From Nakamurella sp040546275 (GTDB lineage: Bacteria > Actinomycetota > Actinomycetes > Mycobacteriales > Nakamurellaceae): a stretch of DNA of 64,000 nucleotides. A program made the position numbers and the translations under genes. Positions within the stretch are counted from its first letter, which is position 1, and each line of letters begins with the position of its first letter. Where the stretch lies: NCBI RefSeq assembly GCF_040546275.1, contig NZ_JBEPNO010000011.1:1-64000 (forward strand). Reading direction: 5' to 3'. Positions 1 to 9,029 of this stretch are shown here, in pieces. Under the pieces are notes generated by a model, which saw only the letters and a list, made by a program, of their open reading frames with translations, ran no database searches and was not told the DNA's origin.

Positions 1-90
1 GTGGGATTCGCCGTGGTGGGCCGGTCGGCAGCCACCCTCACCCAGCAGCAGCACCCGCGACTGCTCCGGCGAGCCTTCGGCCCGCGTCAC
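1..90 (-). other. Possible 5' end of a divergent gene running off the window
   Basis: On the minus strand a reading frame begins with GTG at 90 and stays open for 30 codons to the window edge (VTRAEGSPEQSRVLLLGEGG...). No ribosome binding site or family motif can be recognised in so short a piece, so this is only a candidate. If real, it would be divergent from radA and share the 36-bp gap between 90 and 126 as promoter space. It may equally be non-coding. Confidence 0.2.
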
Positions 91-125
91 CGACGCTGTC
101 GGTGGCTTGAACTAGTGTTCGATCC

Positions 126-1622
126 ATGTCAGGAACCTCTTCGTTCTCCCCCCGTTCCGGGTTCGGTTCTTCGAGCTCCGGCGGGTCAGGTCTGTCATCG
201 GCGCGATCGTCGGCCAAGGCAACGAAAGCGGCGAAACCCGCCTTCCACTGCACGGAGTGCGGTGCCTCCGTCCCCAAATGGGCCGGGCGGTGCCCCAACT
301 GTCAGGCCTGGGGATCGCTGGCCGAGGTCGGGGCGGTCAAGACGATGCTTCGCAAGGTCACCGCCGGCCCCGTGACGGCGCCGGCGCGACCGATCGGCGA
401 GATCGACGCCAGCCAGGTCGCGGCCAAGCCGAGCGGCGTGGCCGAGCTCGACCGGGTACTCGGTGGTGGCCTCGTGCCCGGCGGCGTAGTCCTGCTGGCG
501 GGTGAACCAGGGGTCGGCAAGTCGACCCTGCTGCTGTCGGCCGCGCATGCCTGGGCGAAGACCCACCGGACGCCGGCACTCATCGTCACCGGTGAGGAGT
601 CGGCCGCACAGGTGCGCATGCGCGCGGACCGGATGGGGACCATCCATCCCAACCTCTACCTGGCGGCCGAGACCGAGATGTCCGCCGTGCTGGCCCACAT
701 CGACGCGGTCGGCCCCGGCCTGCTGATCGTCGACTCGGTGCAGACCGTCTCCATGGCGGAGGTCGACGGCACCGCCGGTGGTGTCACGCAGGTCCGGGCG
801 GTCGCAGCCACCCTGACGGCCATCGCGAAGGAGCGCGGGATCGCTTGCGTCCTGGTCGGTCACGTGACCAAGGACGGAGCCATTGCCGGTCCCCGGGTAT
901 TGGAGCACCTGGTGGACGTCGTCCTGCACTTCGAGGGCGACCGCAACTCGCCGCTCCGGCTGATCCGCGGCGTCAAGAACCGATTCGGTCCGGCCGACGA
1001 GGTCGGATGTTTCAAGATGGTCGAGAACGGCATCGTCGGCCTGTCCGACGCGTCCGGCCTGTTCCTGTCCGGACGCAAGCTACACATCCCGGGGACCTGT
1101 TCCACCGTCACCATGCAGGGTCGTCGGGCGATTCCGGTCGAACTGCAGGCGCTCGTCGGGCCGGCCGACTCGGAGGGTCCGCCGCGTCGCACGCTCTCCG
1201 GTCTGGACGCGGCCCGTGCGGCCATGGTGCTGGCCATCCTGCACCGTCTCGGCGGCGTGGACGTCGCCAAGCGGGAGGTGCTCGCGGCCACCGTGGGCGG
1301 CGTCAAGGTGATCGAGCCGGCGGCGGATCTGCCGCTGGCCATGGCGGTCTGGTCCTCGGCACGGGACATCCCGCTGGCTCCCGGGCTGATCATGTTCGGC
1401 GAGCTGGGCCTCTCCGCCGAGGTCAGGCCGGTCCAGCACATGGAGCGTCGCCTGGCCGAGGCCGCGCGTCTGGGATTCGACCACGCCGTCGTCCCGGCGG
1501 GAAGCGACAGCTCGCGGCCCAAGGGGATGAGGGTCGACGAGGCCGAGAATCTTGGTGACGCGATGCGTGCGCTCGGCAACGACAATGGTGTTGTCAGATG
1601 GTTGGAGCGGCGACGGAAATGA
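126..1622 (+). CDS. radA: DNA repair protein RadA (branch-migration ATPase)
   Basis: RadA (Sms) is a RecA-like ATPase that processes recombination intermediates and drives branch migration. The 498-residue product shows the full family layout: a C4 zinc finger (Cys42, Cys45, Cys56, Cys59), Walker A GEPGVGKST at about 126–134, Walker B around 199–203 (LLIVD), the RadA-specific KNRFG motif at 284–288, and a C-terminal Lon-protease-like fold. About 35 Ser/Gly-rich residues precede the zinc finger, a longer N-terminus than usual; the ATG at 126 has no strong ribosome binding site, so translation could start further in. It lies 137 bp before the likely start of disA, the same pairing as in mycobacteria (Rv3585–Rv3586). 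DisA is known to bind RadA in some bacteria, which fits the shared locus. Confidence 0.96.
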   Translation: MSGTSSFSPRSGFGSSSSGGSGLSSARSSAKATKAAKPAFHCTECGASVPKWAGRCPNCQAWGSLAEVGAVKTMLRKVTAGPVTAPARPIGEIDASQVAAKPSGVAELDRVLGGGLVPGGVVLLAGEPGVGKSTLLLSAAHAWAKTHRTPALIVTGEESAAQVRMRADRMGTIHPNLYLAAETEMSAVLAHIDAVGPGLLIVDSVQTVSMAEVDGTAGGVTQVRAVAATLTAIAKERGIACVLVGHVTKDGAIAGPRVLEHLVDVVLHFEGDRNSPLRLIRGVKNRFGPADEVGCFKMVENGIVGLSDASGLFLSGRKLHIPGTCSTVTMQGRRAIPVELQALVGPADSEGPPRRTLSGLDAARAAMVLAILHRLGGVDVAKREVLAATVGGVKVIEPAADLPLAMAVWSSARDIPLAPGLIMFGELGLSAEVRPVQHMERRLAEAARLGFDHAVVPAGSDSSRPKGMRVDEAENLGDAMRALGNDNGVVRWLERRRK

Positions 1623-1759
1623 CGGTTCGACGTCGATCTGTGGCGAGATCGATTCCCTTTGATGCACCCGGGAACAACTAGACTGCCATTCGCAGCCGTT
1701 TCCGCTGTGGGATGCGACGGGGGAAATCAGATGACGGCAGAGCTGATGAGGGGAAGCTG

Positions 1760-2851
1760 GTGATCGACGAGCGCGCCGCCGTCGAGGCCCAGCGTGAAGT
1801 ACTCGCCCGGATCGCCCCGGGAACCCCCCTGCGAGAGGGTCTGGAGCGCATTCTCCGGGGTCGCACCGGAGCCCTGATCGTTCTCGGGTACGACCCGGTG
1901 GTCGAGGCCATGTGCGACGGTGGATTTCGGCTGGACGTCGAGTTCTCCCCTACCCGGCTCCGCGAGCTGTCCAAGATGGACGGCGCCGTCGTACTCGACG
2001 ACGGCGCCACCAGGATTCTCCGGGCCAACGTCCAGCTGATGCCGGATGCGTCGATTCCTACGGTCGAATCCGGCACCCGCCACCGAACGGCGGAGCGGGC
2101 CGCATTGCAGACCGATCTGCCGGTCATCGCGGTCAGCCATTCGATGGCCATCATCAGTCTCTATTTCGGCGGCATGCGGCACGTGGTCGCCGATCCGTCG
2201 ACCATTCTCGGTCGCGCCAACCAGGCGTTGGCCACCCTGCAGCGGTACAAATTCCGCCTCGACGAGGTGACGGCCTCGTTGTCGGCCCTGGAGATCGAGG
2301 ACTTTGCCACCCTCCGCGACGCGATGACGGTACTGCAGAGGTTGCTGATGGTCCGCCGGATCGCCGACGAGCTCACCAGCAGCGTCATCGAACTCGGTAC
2401 CGACGGCCGGCTGCTCGGTCTGCAACTCGACGAGCTGGTCAGCGGCACGGAGGAAATGCGCGAGCTGCTGATCCGTGACTACCTCCCACCGGAGGCCGTC
2501 GGCTTCGACGTCCAGCTGGTGATCGCCGGGTTGCGCCGGCTCGACGAAACCGAGATCCTGGACCTGACGGCCGTGTCCCGCGTGCTCGGATACCCGGGGC
2601 AGCTGGATTCATTGGAGTCGCCGACCAGCCCCCGCGGATATCGGCTCCTTGCCGGCATTCCGCGGGTCCCGCCCGTGATCCTGGACCGCCTGATCGCCCA
2701 CTTCGGCAACCTTCAGGGCCTCCTTGCCGCCACTGCCGCGGACCTGCAGCTGGTCGATGGTGTCGGCGAGGGCCGCGCCCGTGTGGTCCGCGAGGGTCTG
2801 TCACGCCTCGCCGAGTCCTCAATCGTCGACCGGTACGGTGCCCCGCTCTGA
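1760..2851 (+). CDS. disA: DNA integrity scanning diadenylate cyclase DisA
   Basis: DisA condenses two ATP into c-di-AMP and scans DNA for branched structures. The N-terminal DAC domain carries the catalytic DGA motif (about residues 74–76 from the GTG start) and the ATP-binding RHR motif (about 107–109, context SGTRHRTAERAA). The C-terminus contains helix-hairpin-helix segments (LQLVDGVGEGRARVVREGLS). The GTG at 1760 is chosen because a good Shine-Dalgarno (GAGGGGA) lies about 7 nt upstream and the N-terminus then matches mycobacterial DisA; an ATG at 1712 in the same frame would add 16 residues but has a weak site. Transcribed with radA. No c-di-AMP phosphodiesterase gene is visible in the window. 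Confidence 0.95.
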   Translation: MIDERAAVEAQREVLARIAPGTPLREGLERILRGRTGALIVLGYDPVVEAMCDGGFRLDVEFSPTRLRELSKMDGAVVLDDGATRILRANVQLMPDASIPTVESGTRHRTAERAALQTDLPVIAVSHSMAIISLYFGGMRHVVADPSTILGRANQALATLQRYKFRLDEVTASLSALEIEDFATLRDAMTVLQRLLMVRRIADELTSSVIELGTDGRLLGLQLDELVSGTEEMRELLIRDYLPPEAVGFDVQLVIAGLRRLDETEILDLTAVSRVLGYPGQLDSLESPTSPRGYRLLAGIPRVPPVILDRLIAHFGNLQGLLAATAADLQLVDGVGEGRARVVREGLSRLAESSIVDRYGAPL

Positions 2852-2953
2852 TCCGGGAAGGCGGGTAGATCGGATCGTCGGATACCTCGCAGCCGGTGCA
2901 CGGTTGCATCAGCTGACGATCAGGATCGCGTCAGCCGACGGGCCGTGGCGGGG

Positions 2954-3934
2954 TCAGCTGATGGTCAGCGCCGCGGGCGCCGCCGCCAATGAGCCCACGG
3001 CAGCGCGGAGCTGGTACTGACCAGCCGGCACCGGCACCCGGTCGGCCGGGCAACCGGGGCTGGACGTCGTGCCCGACCACTTGATGTTGTACTGCACCGA
3101 TTCTCCCGGCGTCAGCGTCCGGATGTCGGTGCCGGTGCCCGGGAAACAATCGGTCGTCGACCAGACACGCGCGCCGGCGGCGGTGTAGACCGAGAACACC
3201 TGCAGACTGCCCGACAGATCGCGGGTGCAGGTCACCGATCCGGCATTGGTGATCAAGACCCCCAGGGTCGGTTGAACCCCGAGCGGATAGGTCGTGGTGC
3301 CGGTGGTCGCCACCACCTTCAGACCCGAATCGGGGCACAGCAGCCGACCCTGCGCGTCGCTGCTCGGCGCCGGTGGGGCTGTGGTGGTGGCCGGCGTCGT
3401 CCCGGGCGTGGTGCCGGTCGGTGTCGTGGTCGCCGGCGTGGTCTTCGCGATGGTCGCCTTGGTTGCGGGAGTCGTCACAGCCGGCGGCGCCACGGGCTTG
3501 GTCGTCACAGGCTTGGTCGTCACAGGCTTGGTCGTCACAGGCTTGGTCGTGACGGGCTTGGTCGTCACGGGTTTGGTTGTCGGGGTCACCGGCGGCTTGG
3601 TGGTGGCCCGCGAGGTCACGGCCTTGCTCGAGGATGCCGCAGACTTCGTACTCGGCGTGAGCGTGGTCGACCCGGCGGCGCCGGCCGAGGCCTTCGCACC
3701 ATCGGAGGTCTTCGCCGCTCCGGTGGCCGAACCACCGGACGAGGCGAGCACTCCGGTCAGCTTGGTCTGAGTCCCGCTCACTGCCGCCGGTCCAACCGCC
3801 GTGCCGCCGGCCGATCCAGACGACCTGCCGAGAACGAGGAAGATGACCCCGACCACCACCGCGACGACGGCGACCACGAAGGCGACCCGGCGGACCCAGT
3901 AGACCCTGGGCGAGCGGGGACCGACAGGATGCAT
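2954..3934 (-). CDS. Membrane-anchored protein with Thr/Pro repeats and a C-terminal beta-sandwich-like domain
   Basis: The protein starts MHPVGPRSPRVYW, followed by one transmembrane anchor (about residues 15–37), a long Ser/Thr/Ala-rich linker with a TTKPV repeat, and a C-terminal domain of about 125 residues containing paired cysteines (LCPDSG, VTCTRD, TDCFPG, PGCPAD) and a PVPAGQYQL motif typical of Ig-like or BsuPI-like extracellular domains. It should sit in the membrane with the C-terminus outside. An upstream in-frame GTG at 3964 exists, but the ATG is adjacent to the usual basic-plus-hydrophobic start. It converges on disA. Rv3587c, a secreted membrane protein, occupies the same place in M. 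tuberculosis, so this may be its positional counterpart; function unknown. Confidence 0.75.
   Translation of the reverse strand: MHPVGPRSPRVYWVRRVAFVVAVVAVVVGVIFLVLGRSSGSAGGTAVGPAAVSGTQTKLTGVLASSGGSATGAAKTSDGAKASAGAAGSTTLTPSTKSAASSSKAVTSRATTKPPVTPTTKPVTTKPVTTKPVTTKPVTTKPVTTKPVAPPAVTTPATKATIAKTTPATTTPTGTTPGTTPATTTAPPAPSSDAQGRLLCPDSGLKVVATTGTTTYPLGVQPTLGVLITNAGSVTCTRDLSGSLQVFSVYTAAGARVWSTTDCFPGTGTDIRTLTPGESVQYNIKWSGTTSSPGCPADRVPVPAGQYQLRAAVGSLAAAPAALTIS
3495..3584. repeat. 15-bp in-frame tandem repeat (6 copies)
   Basis: Six adjacent 15-bp units of GGCTTGGTCGTCACA type (the last three slightly diverged) lie inside the membrane-anchored protein gene. Each unit encodes five residues, giving the TTKPV repeats of the cell-wall-spanning linker. 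Because the unit is a multiple of three, copy number can change without breaking the frame. Confidence 0.95.
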
Positions 3935-4055
3935 CACGACCTCGACGGTAACCTCGACGAGCACGGAATCCGGTGAAGCAGGGCCGGTCCGTGACGATCT
4001 CGAACGAGGTCACCGGTGCCCACGGACGCAGGGGTTCCGACGAACGAGGGACGTG

Positions 4056-4979
4056 ATGACGGCAACCGAACGACCGGGCGACCGCGGCCCGCAGGATGCC
4101 GTCGGTGGACCCGGGGCACTGGACCCCGCACGGCTGCTGACGTTCTTCGCCGACTACGGCCGGGATCTGCCGTGGCGCCGACCAGACGCCGGACCATGGG
4201 CAGTCCTGGTCAGCGAGTTCATGCTGCAGCAGACACCGGTCGTGCGGGTGCTGCCCGTCTTCGAGGCCTGGATGCAACTCTGGCCCCACCCCGCCGATCT
4301 CGCCGCTGATTCCACCGGCGACGCGGTCCGGGCCTGGGGACGGCTCGGCTATCCGAGACGGGCGCTACGGCTGCACGCAGCAGCCACGGCCGTCACCCAC
4401 GAGTTCGGCGGGCAGGTTCCGTCGACCGTTGCCGAGCTCATCACCCTGCCGGGCGTCGGCGAGTACACGGCGAGAGCCGTTGCGGCATTTGCCTTCGGCG
4501 AGCGGACGCCGGTGGTGGACACCAATGTGCGGCGGGTGCTGTCGCGGGCGGTGCGCGGGCTGGACAGCATCCGGGAGGCGGCAACACCGGCGGACCGGCG
4601 CGAGCTCGAGGTCCTGTTACCTCCCGAACCCGCTGTCGCGGCTCGTTTCTCGGCAGCGGTGATGGAGCTAGGGGCCTTGGTGTGCAGTGCGGCGAACCCG
4701 CGATGCGCAGACTGCCCGCTCGCCGGCCGCTGCGCCTGGCGGGCCGCCGGCTATCCCACATCGACCGCAGCCCGCCCGGTCCAGACCTGGGCGGGCACCG
4801 ATCGACAAGTGCGCGGACGCATCATGGCGGTGCTCCGGGAAGCCACCGAACCGGTGCCGTCGTCGGCGATCGACGTGGTGTGGCCGGACGCCGACCAGCG
4901 AACGCGCTGCGTGCTGTCCCTGATCGCGGACGGGCTTGCCGTCGTGTCCGCCGACGGCGGGCTGATGCTGCCCACCTGA
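4056..4979 (+). CDS. mutY: A/G-specific adenine glycosylase MutY
   Basis: MutY removes adenine mispaired with 8-oxoguanine. The 307-residue protein has the helix-hairpin-helix LPGVGEYTA followed by the catalytic aspartate in VVDTNVRR, a glutamate in the EFMLQQTPV helix, and the 4Fe-4S loop with the expected spacing C-x6-C-x2-C-x5-C (CSAANPRCADCPLAGRC). The C-terminal 8-oxoG-recognition (NUDIX-like) part is short, as in other actinobacterial MutY proteins. ATG at 4056 directly follows an alternative in-frame GTG at 4053. In mycobacteria mutY is also near disA (Rv3589), but the carbonic anhydrase gene found between them there is absent here. Confidence 0.95.
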   Translation: MTATERPGDRGPQDAVGGPGALDPARLLTFFADYGRDLPWRRPDAGPWAVLVSEFMLQQTPVVRVLPVFEAWMQLWPHPADLAADSTGDAVRAWGRLGYPRRALRLHAAATAVTHEFGGQVPSTVAELITLPGVGEYTARAVAAFAFGERTPVVDTNVRRVLSRAVRGLDSIREAATPADRRELEVLLPPEPAVAARFSAAVMELGALVCSAANPRCADCPLAGRCAWRAAGYPTSTAARPVQTWAGTDRQVRGRIMAVLREATEPVPSSAIDVVWPDADQRTRCVLSLIADGLAVVSADGGLMLPT

Positions 4980-4996
4980 ACGTGCTCGACGCACCC

Positions 4997-5320
4997 TCAG
5001 AACGCGAGGATCACGCCGAGTCCGCGCAGGGCGTGGAGTGCGGCGAACAGTACGAGAACGGCAGCGAGACCGAGGAGATAGCCGGCCGGAGCCCGTCGGG
5101 CCGGATGAGCAGAGTGATTCTGGCGGAAACCGGCCACCACACCGATCAGGATGATGGCGGCAAAGCCCATGGCGGCGTAGTCGTAGTAGAACCAGGTCAC
5201 CACACCGTCGATGTTGCTGTAGCTGCTCTCGCTGAAGCTGATGACGAAGGCCAGTGCCGCGCACACCACGCCGATCTTCATGCCGCCGGGGGTGTCGGAG
5301 ATCCTTTGCCGTAGGTCCAT
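4997..5320 (-). CDS. Small membrane protein with three predicted helices
   Basis: A 107-residue protein (MDLRQRISDTPGGMKIG...) with three clear hydrophobic segments at roughly 16–30, 48–65 and 82–103 and a His/Arg-rich loop (QNHSAHPARRAP) between the second and third. No known family was recognised. It lies between mutY (convergent, 17 bp away) and the clpC terminator, so it probably has its own promoter in 5321–5412. It is a membrane protein of unknown role. Confidence 0.7.
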   Translation of the reverse strand: MDLRQRISDTPGGMKIGVVCAALAFVISFSESSYSNIDGVVTWFYYDYAAMGFAAIILIGVVAGFRQNHSAHPARRAPAGYLLGLAAVLVLFAALHALRGLGVILAF

Positions 5321-5412
5321 GTGCCCTCCTGTCCGGTGCCCGGGAAAGCCGGCTACCCGTCCGACGGAGCTCCGACCATCGCGGTTCCCGCAGCACCCGG
5401 GCCAGGACAGCA

Positions 5413-5446
5413 GAGCGGGCCGGACGATTGCTCGTCCGGCCCGCTC
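5413..5446 (-). terminator. clpC transcription terminator hairpin
   Basis: A perfect 15-bp stem (GAGCGGGCCGGACGA and its complement) with a TTGC loop lies 38 bp beyond the clpC stop. There is no U-tract, as is usual for GC-rich actinobacterial terminators. It separates clpC from the small membrane protein gene on the same strand. Confidence 0.85.
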
Positions 5447-5484
5447 GCCGATCAGTTCAGTTCAGCACCGGGGAAATTCCCGGG

Positions 5485-8025
5485 TCACTCCTTCTCGAAG
5501 CTGATGCCGGGGCCTTCGACGGCCAGGGCCGCCTCGACCGAATCCGGGATCTCCGACGGGCGCGGCACACCGACGAACGTGAAGATCTTGTCGACATCGG
5601 CGGTGCTGCCTTCGCCGTCCTTCACGTCGACCAGGACGATCTGGCCGGGCTTGATCTCGTCGAACAGGATCTTCTCGGACAGCTTGTCCTCGATCTCCCG
5701 CTGGATGGTCCGACGCAGCGGCCGGGCACCGAGAACCGGATCGAACCCGCGATCGCCGAGCAGCCGCTTCGCCGCATCGGTGACCTCCAGACCCATGTCC
5801 TTGTTCTTCAGCGCACCTTCGACGCGCTTCAGCATGAGGTCGACCATGGTCATGATCTGCTCGGGCGTCAGCTGGTGGAAGACCACCACGTCGTCGATGC
5901 GGTTGAGGAACTCAGGCCGGAAGTGACGCTTGAGCTCGTCGTTGACCTTGGACTTCATCCGCTCGTAGTTCGACTCGTCGCCGCCGGCGGAAAAGCCCAT
6001 GCTGACGGCTTTGGAGATGTCCTGCGTGCCGAGGTTGGAGGTGAAGACGATGACCGTGTTCTTGAAGTCGACCGTCCGGCCCTGACCATCGGTGAGCCGG
6101 CCGTCCTCCAGCACCTGCAGCAGCGTGTTGTAGATGTCCGGGTGGGCCTTCTCGATCTCGTCGAACAGGACCACCGAGAACGGCTTGCGACGCACCTTCT
6201 CCGTCAGCTGACCGCCCTCTTCGTACCCGACGTATCCGGGAGGGGCACCGAAGAGCCGCGACGCGGTGTACCGGTCGTGGAACTCACCCATGTCGACCTG
6301 GATCAGGGCATCCTCGTCGCCGAAGAGGAACTCGGCGAGCGCCTTGGTCAACTCCGTCTTGCCGACACCGGACGGGCCGGCGAAGATGAACGAACCGGAC
6401 GGACGCTTCGGGTCCTTCAGACCGGCACGCGTACGACGGATCGCCTGCGAGACAGCCTTGACCGCCTGGTCCTGGCCGATGATCCGCTTGTGCAGTTCAT
6501 CTTCCATGCGGAGCAGACGTGAGGTCTCCTCCTCGGTCAGCTTGAACACCGGGATGCCGGTCCAGTTGGCCAGCACCTCTGCGATCTGCTCGTCGTCGAC
6601 CTCGGAGACGACGTCGAGATCGCCGTCCTTCCAAGCCTTCTCGCGCTCAGACTTCTTGGTCAGCAGCTGCTTCTCCGAATCGCGCAGCGCAGCGGCCTTC
6701 TCGAAGTCCTGCGAGTCGATCGCCGACTCCTTGTCCCGACGGACGTTCGCGAGCTTCTCGTCGAAGTCGCGGAGGTCCGGCGGCGCCGTCATCCGACGGA
6801 TGCGCATCCGGGCGCCGGCCTCGTCGATCAGGTCGATCGCCTTGTCCGGCAGGAACCGGTCGTTGATGTAGCGGTCGGCCAGGGTGGCCGCCGCAACCAG
6901 CGCGTCGTCGGTGATGGTGATGCGGTGGTGGGCCTCGTACCGGTCGCGCAGACCCTTGAGGATCTCGATGGTGTGGGCCACCGTCGGCTCGCCGACCTGG
7001 ATCGGCTGGAAACGACGCTCGAGGGCGGCGTCCTTCTCGATGTGCTTGCGGTACTCGTCGAGCGTGGTGGCACCGATCGTCTGCAGCTCACCACGGGCCA
7101 ACATCGGCTTGAGGATCGAGGCAGCGTCGATCGCACCCTCGGCGGCACCCGCTCCGACGAGCGTGTGCAGCTCGTCGATGAACAGGATGATGTCGCCGCG
7201 GGTGCGGATCTCCTTGAGCACCTTCTTCAGGCGCTCCTCGAAGTCACCGCGGTAGCGCGAGCCGGCGACCAGCGAACCGAGATCCAGCGTGTAGAGCTGC
7301 TTGTCCTTGAGCGTCTGCGGAACATCGCCGCGGATGATCGCCTGGGCAAGGCCCTCGACGACAGCGGTCTTGCCGACGCCGGGCTCACCGACGAGACACG
7401 GGTTGTTCTTGGTGCGGCGCGACAGCACCTGCATCACCCGCTCGATCTCCTTCTCGCGGCCGATGACCGGGTCCAGCTTGCCCTCGCGGGCCGACTGGGT
7501 CAGGTTGCGGCCGAACTGGTCGAGGACCAGCGAGGTCGACGGGGTGCCTTCGGACCGTCCTCCTTCGGCAGCGGCGGTTTCCTTGCCCTGGTATCCCGAG
7601 AGCAGCTGCAGGACCTGCTGGCGGACCCGGTTCAGGTCGGCGCCGAGCTTCTGCAGGACCTGGGCGGCGACGCCCTCGCCCTCTCGGATCAGGCCGAGCA
7701 GGATGTGCTCGGTCCCGATGTAGTTGTGGCCGAGCTGCAGCGCCTCGCGCAGCGAGAGCTCCAGCACCTTCTTGGCACGGGGGGTGAAGGGAATGTGACC
7801 GGACGGGGCCTGCTGGCCCTGGCCGATGATCTCCTCGACCTGGGCACGAACGCCTTCCAGCGCGATGCCCAGCGATTCGAGCGCCTTGGCGGCGACACCC
7901 TCGCCCTCGTGGATCAGGCCGAGCAGGATGTGCTCGGTCCCGATGTAGTTGTGGTTCAACATCCGGGCCTCTTCTTGCGCCAGGACAACCACGCGTCGCG
8001 CTCTGTCGGTAAATCTCTCGAACAT
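5485..8025 (-). CDS. clpC: ATP-dependent Clp protease ATP-binding subunit ClpC
   Basis: ClpC is the Hsp100 unfoldase that feeds substrates to ClpP1P2. The 846-residue protein has two Clp_N repeats (about 1–145, each containing HNYIGTEHILLGLI), first AAA domain with Walker A GEPGVGKT near 219, a UVR/M-domain coiled coil (FDEKLANVRRDKESA..., about 415–460), and a second AAA domain with GPSGVGKTEL near 550. The start is placed at the ATG that gives the family N-terminus MFERFTDRARR; a GTG two codons upstream is in frame. Transcription ends at the hairpin at 5413–5446. A 27-bp near-palindrome at 8083–8109 lies 58–84 bp upstream and is a candidate operator. The long open frames opposite clpC are codon-bias shadows. 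Confidence 0.97.
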   Translation of the reverse strand: MFERFTDRARRVVVLAQEEARMLNHNYIGTEHILLGLIHEGEGVAAKALESLGIALEGVRAQVEEIIGQGQQAPSGHIPFTPRAKKVLELSLREALQLGHNYIGTEHILLGLIREGEGVAAQVLQKLGADLNRVRQQVLQLLSGYQGKETAAAEGGRSEGTPSTSLVLDQFGRNLTQSAREGKLDPVIGREKEIERVMQVLSRRTKNNPCLVGEPGVGKTAVVEGLAQAIIRGDVPQTLKDKQLYTLDLGSLVAGSRYRGDFEERLKKVLKEIRTRGDIILFIDELHTLVGAGAAEGAIDAASILKPMLARGELQTIGATTLDEYRKHIEKDAALERRFQPIQVGEPTVAHTIEILKGLRDRYEAHHRITITDDALVAAATLADRYINDRFLPDKAIDLIDEAGARMRIRRMTAPPDLRDFDEKLANVRRDKESAIDSQDFEKAAALRDSEKQLLTKKSEREKAWKDGDLDVVSEVDDEQIAEVLANWTGIPVFKLTEEETSRLLRMEDELHKRIIGQDQAVKAVSQAIRRTRAGLKDPKRPSGSFIFAGPSGVGKTELTKALAEFLFGDEDALIQVDMGEFHDRYTASRLFGAPPGYVGYEEGGQLTEKVRRKPFSVVLFDEIEKAHPDIYNTLLQVLEDGRLTDGQGRTVDFKNTVIVFTSNLGTQDISKAVSMGFSAGGDESNYERMKSKVNDELKRHFRPEFLNRIDDVVVFHQLTPEQIMTMVDLMLKRVEGALKNKDMGLEVTDAAKRLLGDRGFDPVLGARPLRRTIQREIEDKLSEKILFDEIKPGQIVLVDVKDGEGSTADVDKIFTFVGVPRPSEIPDSVEAALAVEGPGISFEKE

Positions 8026-8082
8026 GTGCACTCCTTACGAGCGTGCGCGGCAGGGAGGTGGTCCATTCCGTGTTGACGTCCA

Positions 8083-8109
8083 CTGCGAACGACTGTGAGT
8101 CATTCGCAG
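8083..8109. promoter_or_regulatory. Near-perfect 27-bp palindrome upstream of clpC
   Basis: CTGCGAACGACT, a GTG centre and AGTCATTCGCAG form arms of 12 bp with a single mismatch. It sits 58–84 bp before the clpC ATG, a usual place for an operator or activator site. It does not match the HspR HAIR consensus (CTTGAGT-N7-ACTCAAG), and the half-site order differs from the ClgR box. The regulator is unknown. Confidence 0.6.
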
Positions 8110-8335
8110 CAGAAGCCCTCACGGACCGGATCGCTCGAGTCTAGTCGGGCCGGGCCGGGGAGCCCTGTCCTTCATCCACTCTTCGCTCAACCACTCTTGA
8201 CGGAGAGTCCTGCGCACCAGAACCCCCACGATGGGTCTAACGCTCCCCCTGGTCGCGACGTTCCGCCAGGGACCTGCCCTACGCCGAGGGCGAACAGGCG
8301 CGGGTAGACAATTTCGCGCTCGGCCCGAGAGGCCG

Positions 8336-8370
8336 ACGACCCCCGCACCGCGGTCGCGGTCGGGGGTCGT
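8336..8370 (-). terminator. lsr2 transcription terminator hairpin
   Basis: ACGACCCCCG pairs with CGGGGGTCGT (10 bp); the enclosed ACCGC-GGTC-GCGGT extends the stem. It lies about 50 bp past the lsr2 stop on the minus strand and precedes the clpC promoter region, so it should insulate clpC from lsr2 readthrough. Confidence 0.75.
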
Positions 8371-8422
8371 GGGTGGGGCGGTGGGCGGACGACCGCAATC
8401 GGTCGGAAGGCCGTCGGTCCGG

Positions 8423-8791
8423 TCAGTGAGCCGACTCGAACGCGTCGAGGACGGCGGCCGACAGACGGCCACGCTCTGAGACCTCGTACCCCGCGGCGCG
8501 GGCCCATTCGCGGATGGCAGCGGTCTGCTCACGATCAGGAGCGGTGCGAGCGGCGGACTTGGTGGCCTTGGCCGGCTTGGCCTTGGCACCACGGGCGGCG
8601 GAAACCCGACGCCCGCCATCGATCCGACGCGCGTGGGCCGTGAAGTTGGCCAGCGCGTCGCGGAGCTTCTTCGCGTTCTTGTCGGTCAGATCGATCTCGT
8701 AGTTCGCTCCATCGAGCGAAAATGCAACGGTCTCGGCGGCGACGGTTCCGTCAAGGTCATCAACAAGACTGACGGTGGTCATGGTGGCCAT
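8423..8791 (-). CDS. lsr2: Nucleoid-associated protein Lsr2
   Basis: Lsr2 is the actinobacterial H-NS analogue that bridges and silences AT-rich DNA. The 122-residue protein has the N-terminal dimerisation domain (VSLVDDLDGTVAAETVAFSLDGANYEIDL), a basic Ala/Lys linker, and the C-terminal DNA-binding domain IREWARAAGYEVSERGRLSAAV with the AT-hook-like RGR. The ATG giving MATMTTVSL is used; an ATG eight codons upstream (8815) is in frame but extends beyond the family N-terminus. The order clpC–lsr2–lysS is the mycobacterial one (Rv3596c–Rv3598c). Confidence 0.96.
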   Translation of the reverse strand: MATMTTVSLVDDLDGTVAAETVAFSLDGANYEIDLTDKNAKKLRDALANFTAHARRIDGGRRVSAARGAKAKPAKATKSAARTAPDREQTAAIREWARAAGYEVSERGRLSAAVLDAFESAH

Positions 8792-9029
8792 GGATTTTCC
8801 TCCTGATAGGGCCATGTCGGCCGTTATGTGTTCTCTTGCAAGAGTAGATCACAAATGCGTAAACAACCACCACGACCCGCCATTGCGCTATGCGTTCGGC
8901 CGGAGATCTGGGCGGAGAACTATGCGTACGCCCGCGCGAACCTCATTCTTGTCCACAGGCGCCACCCGAAGAACTCCCGCCCGGGCCACAGGTTAAGTGT
9001 CGGGTTAGCGAACTAAGAGCTGTGATCGG

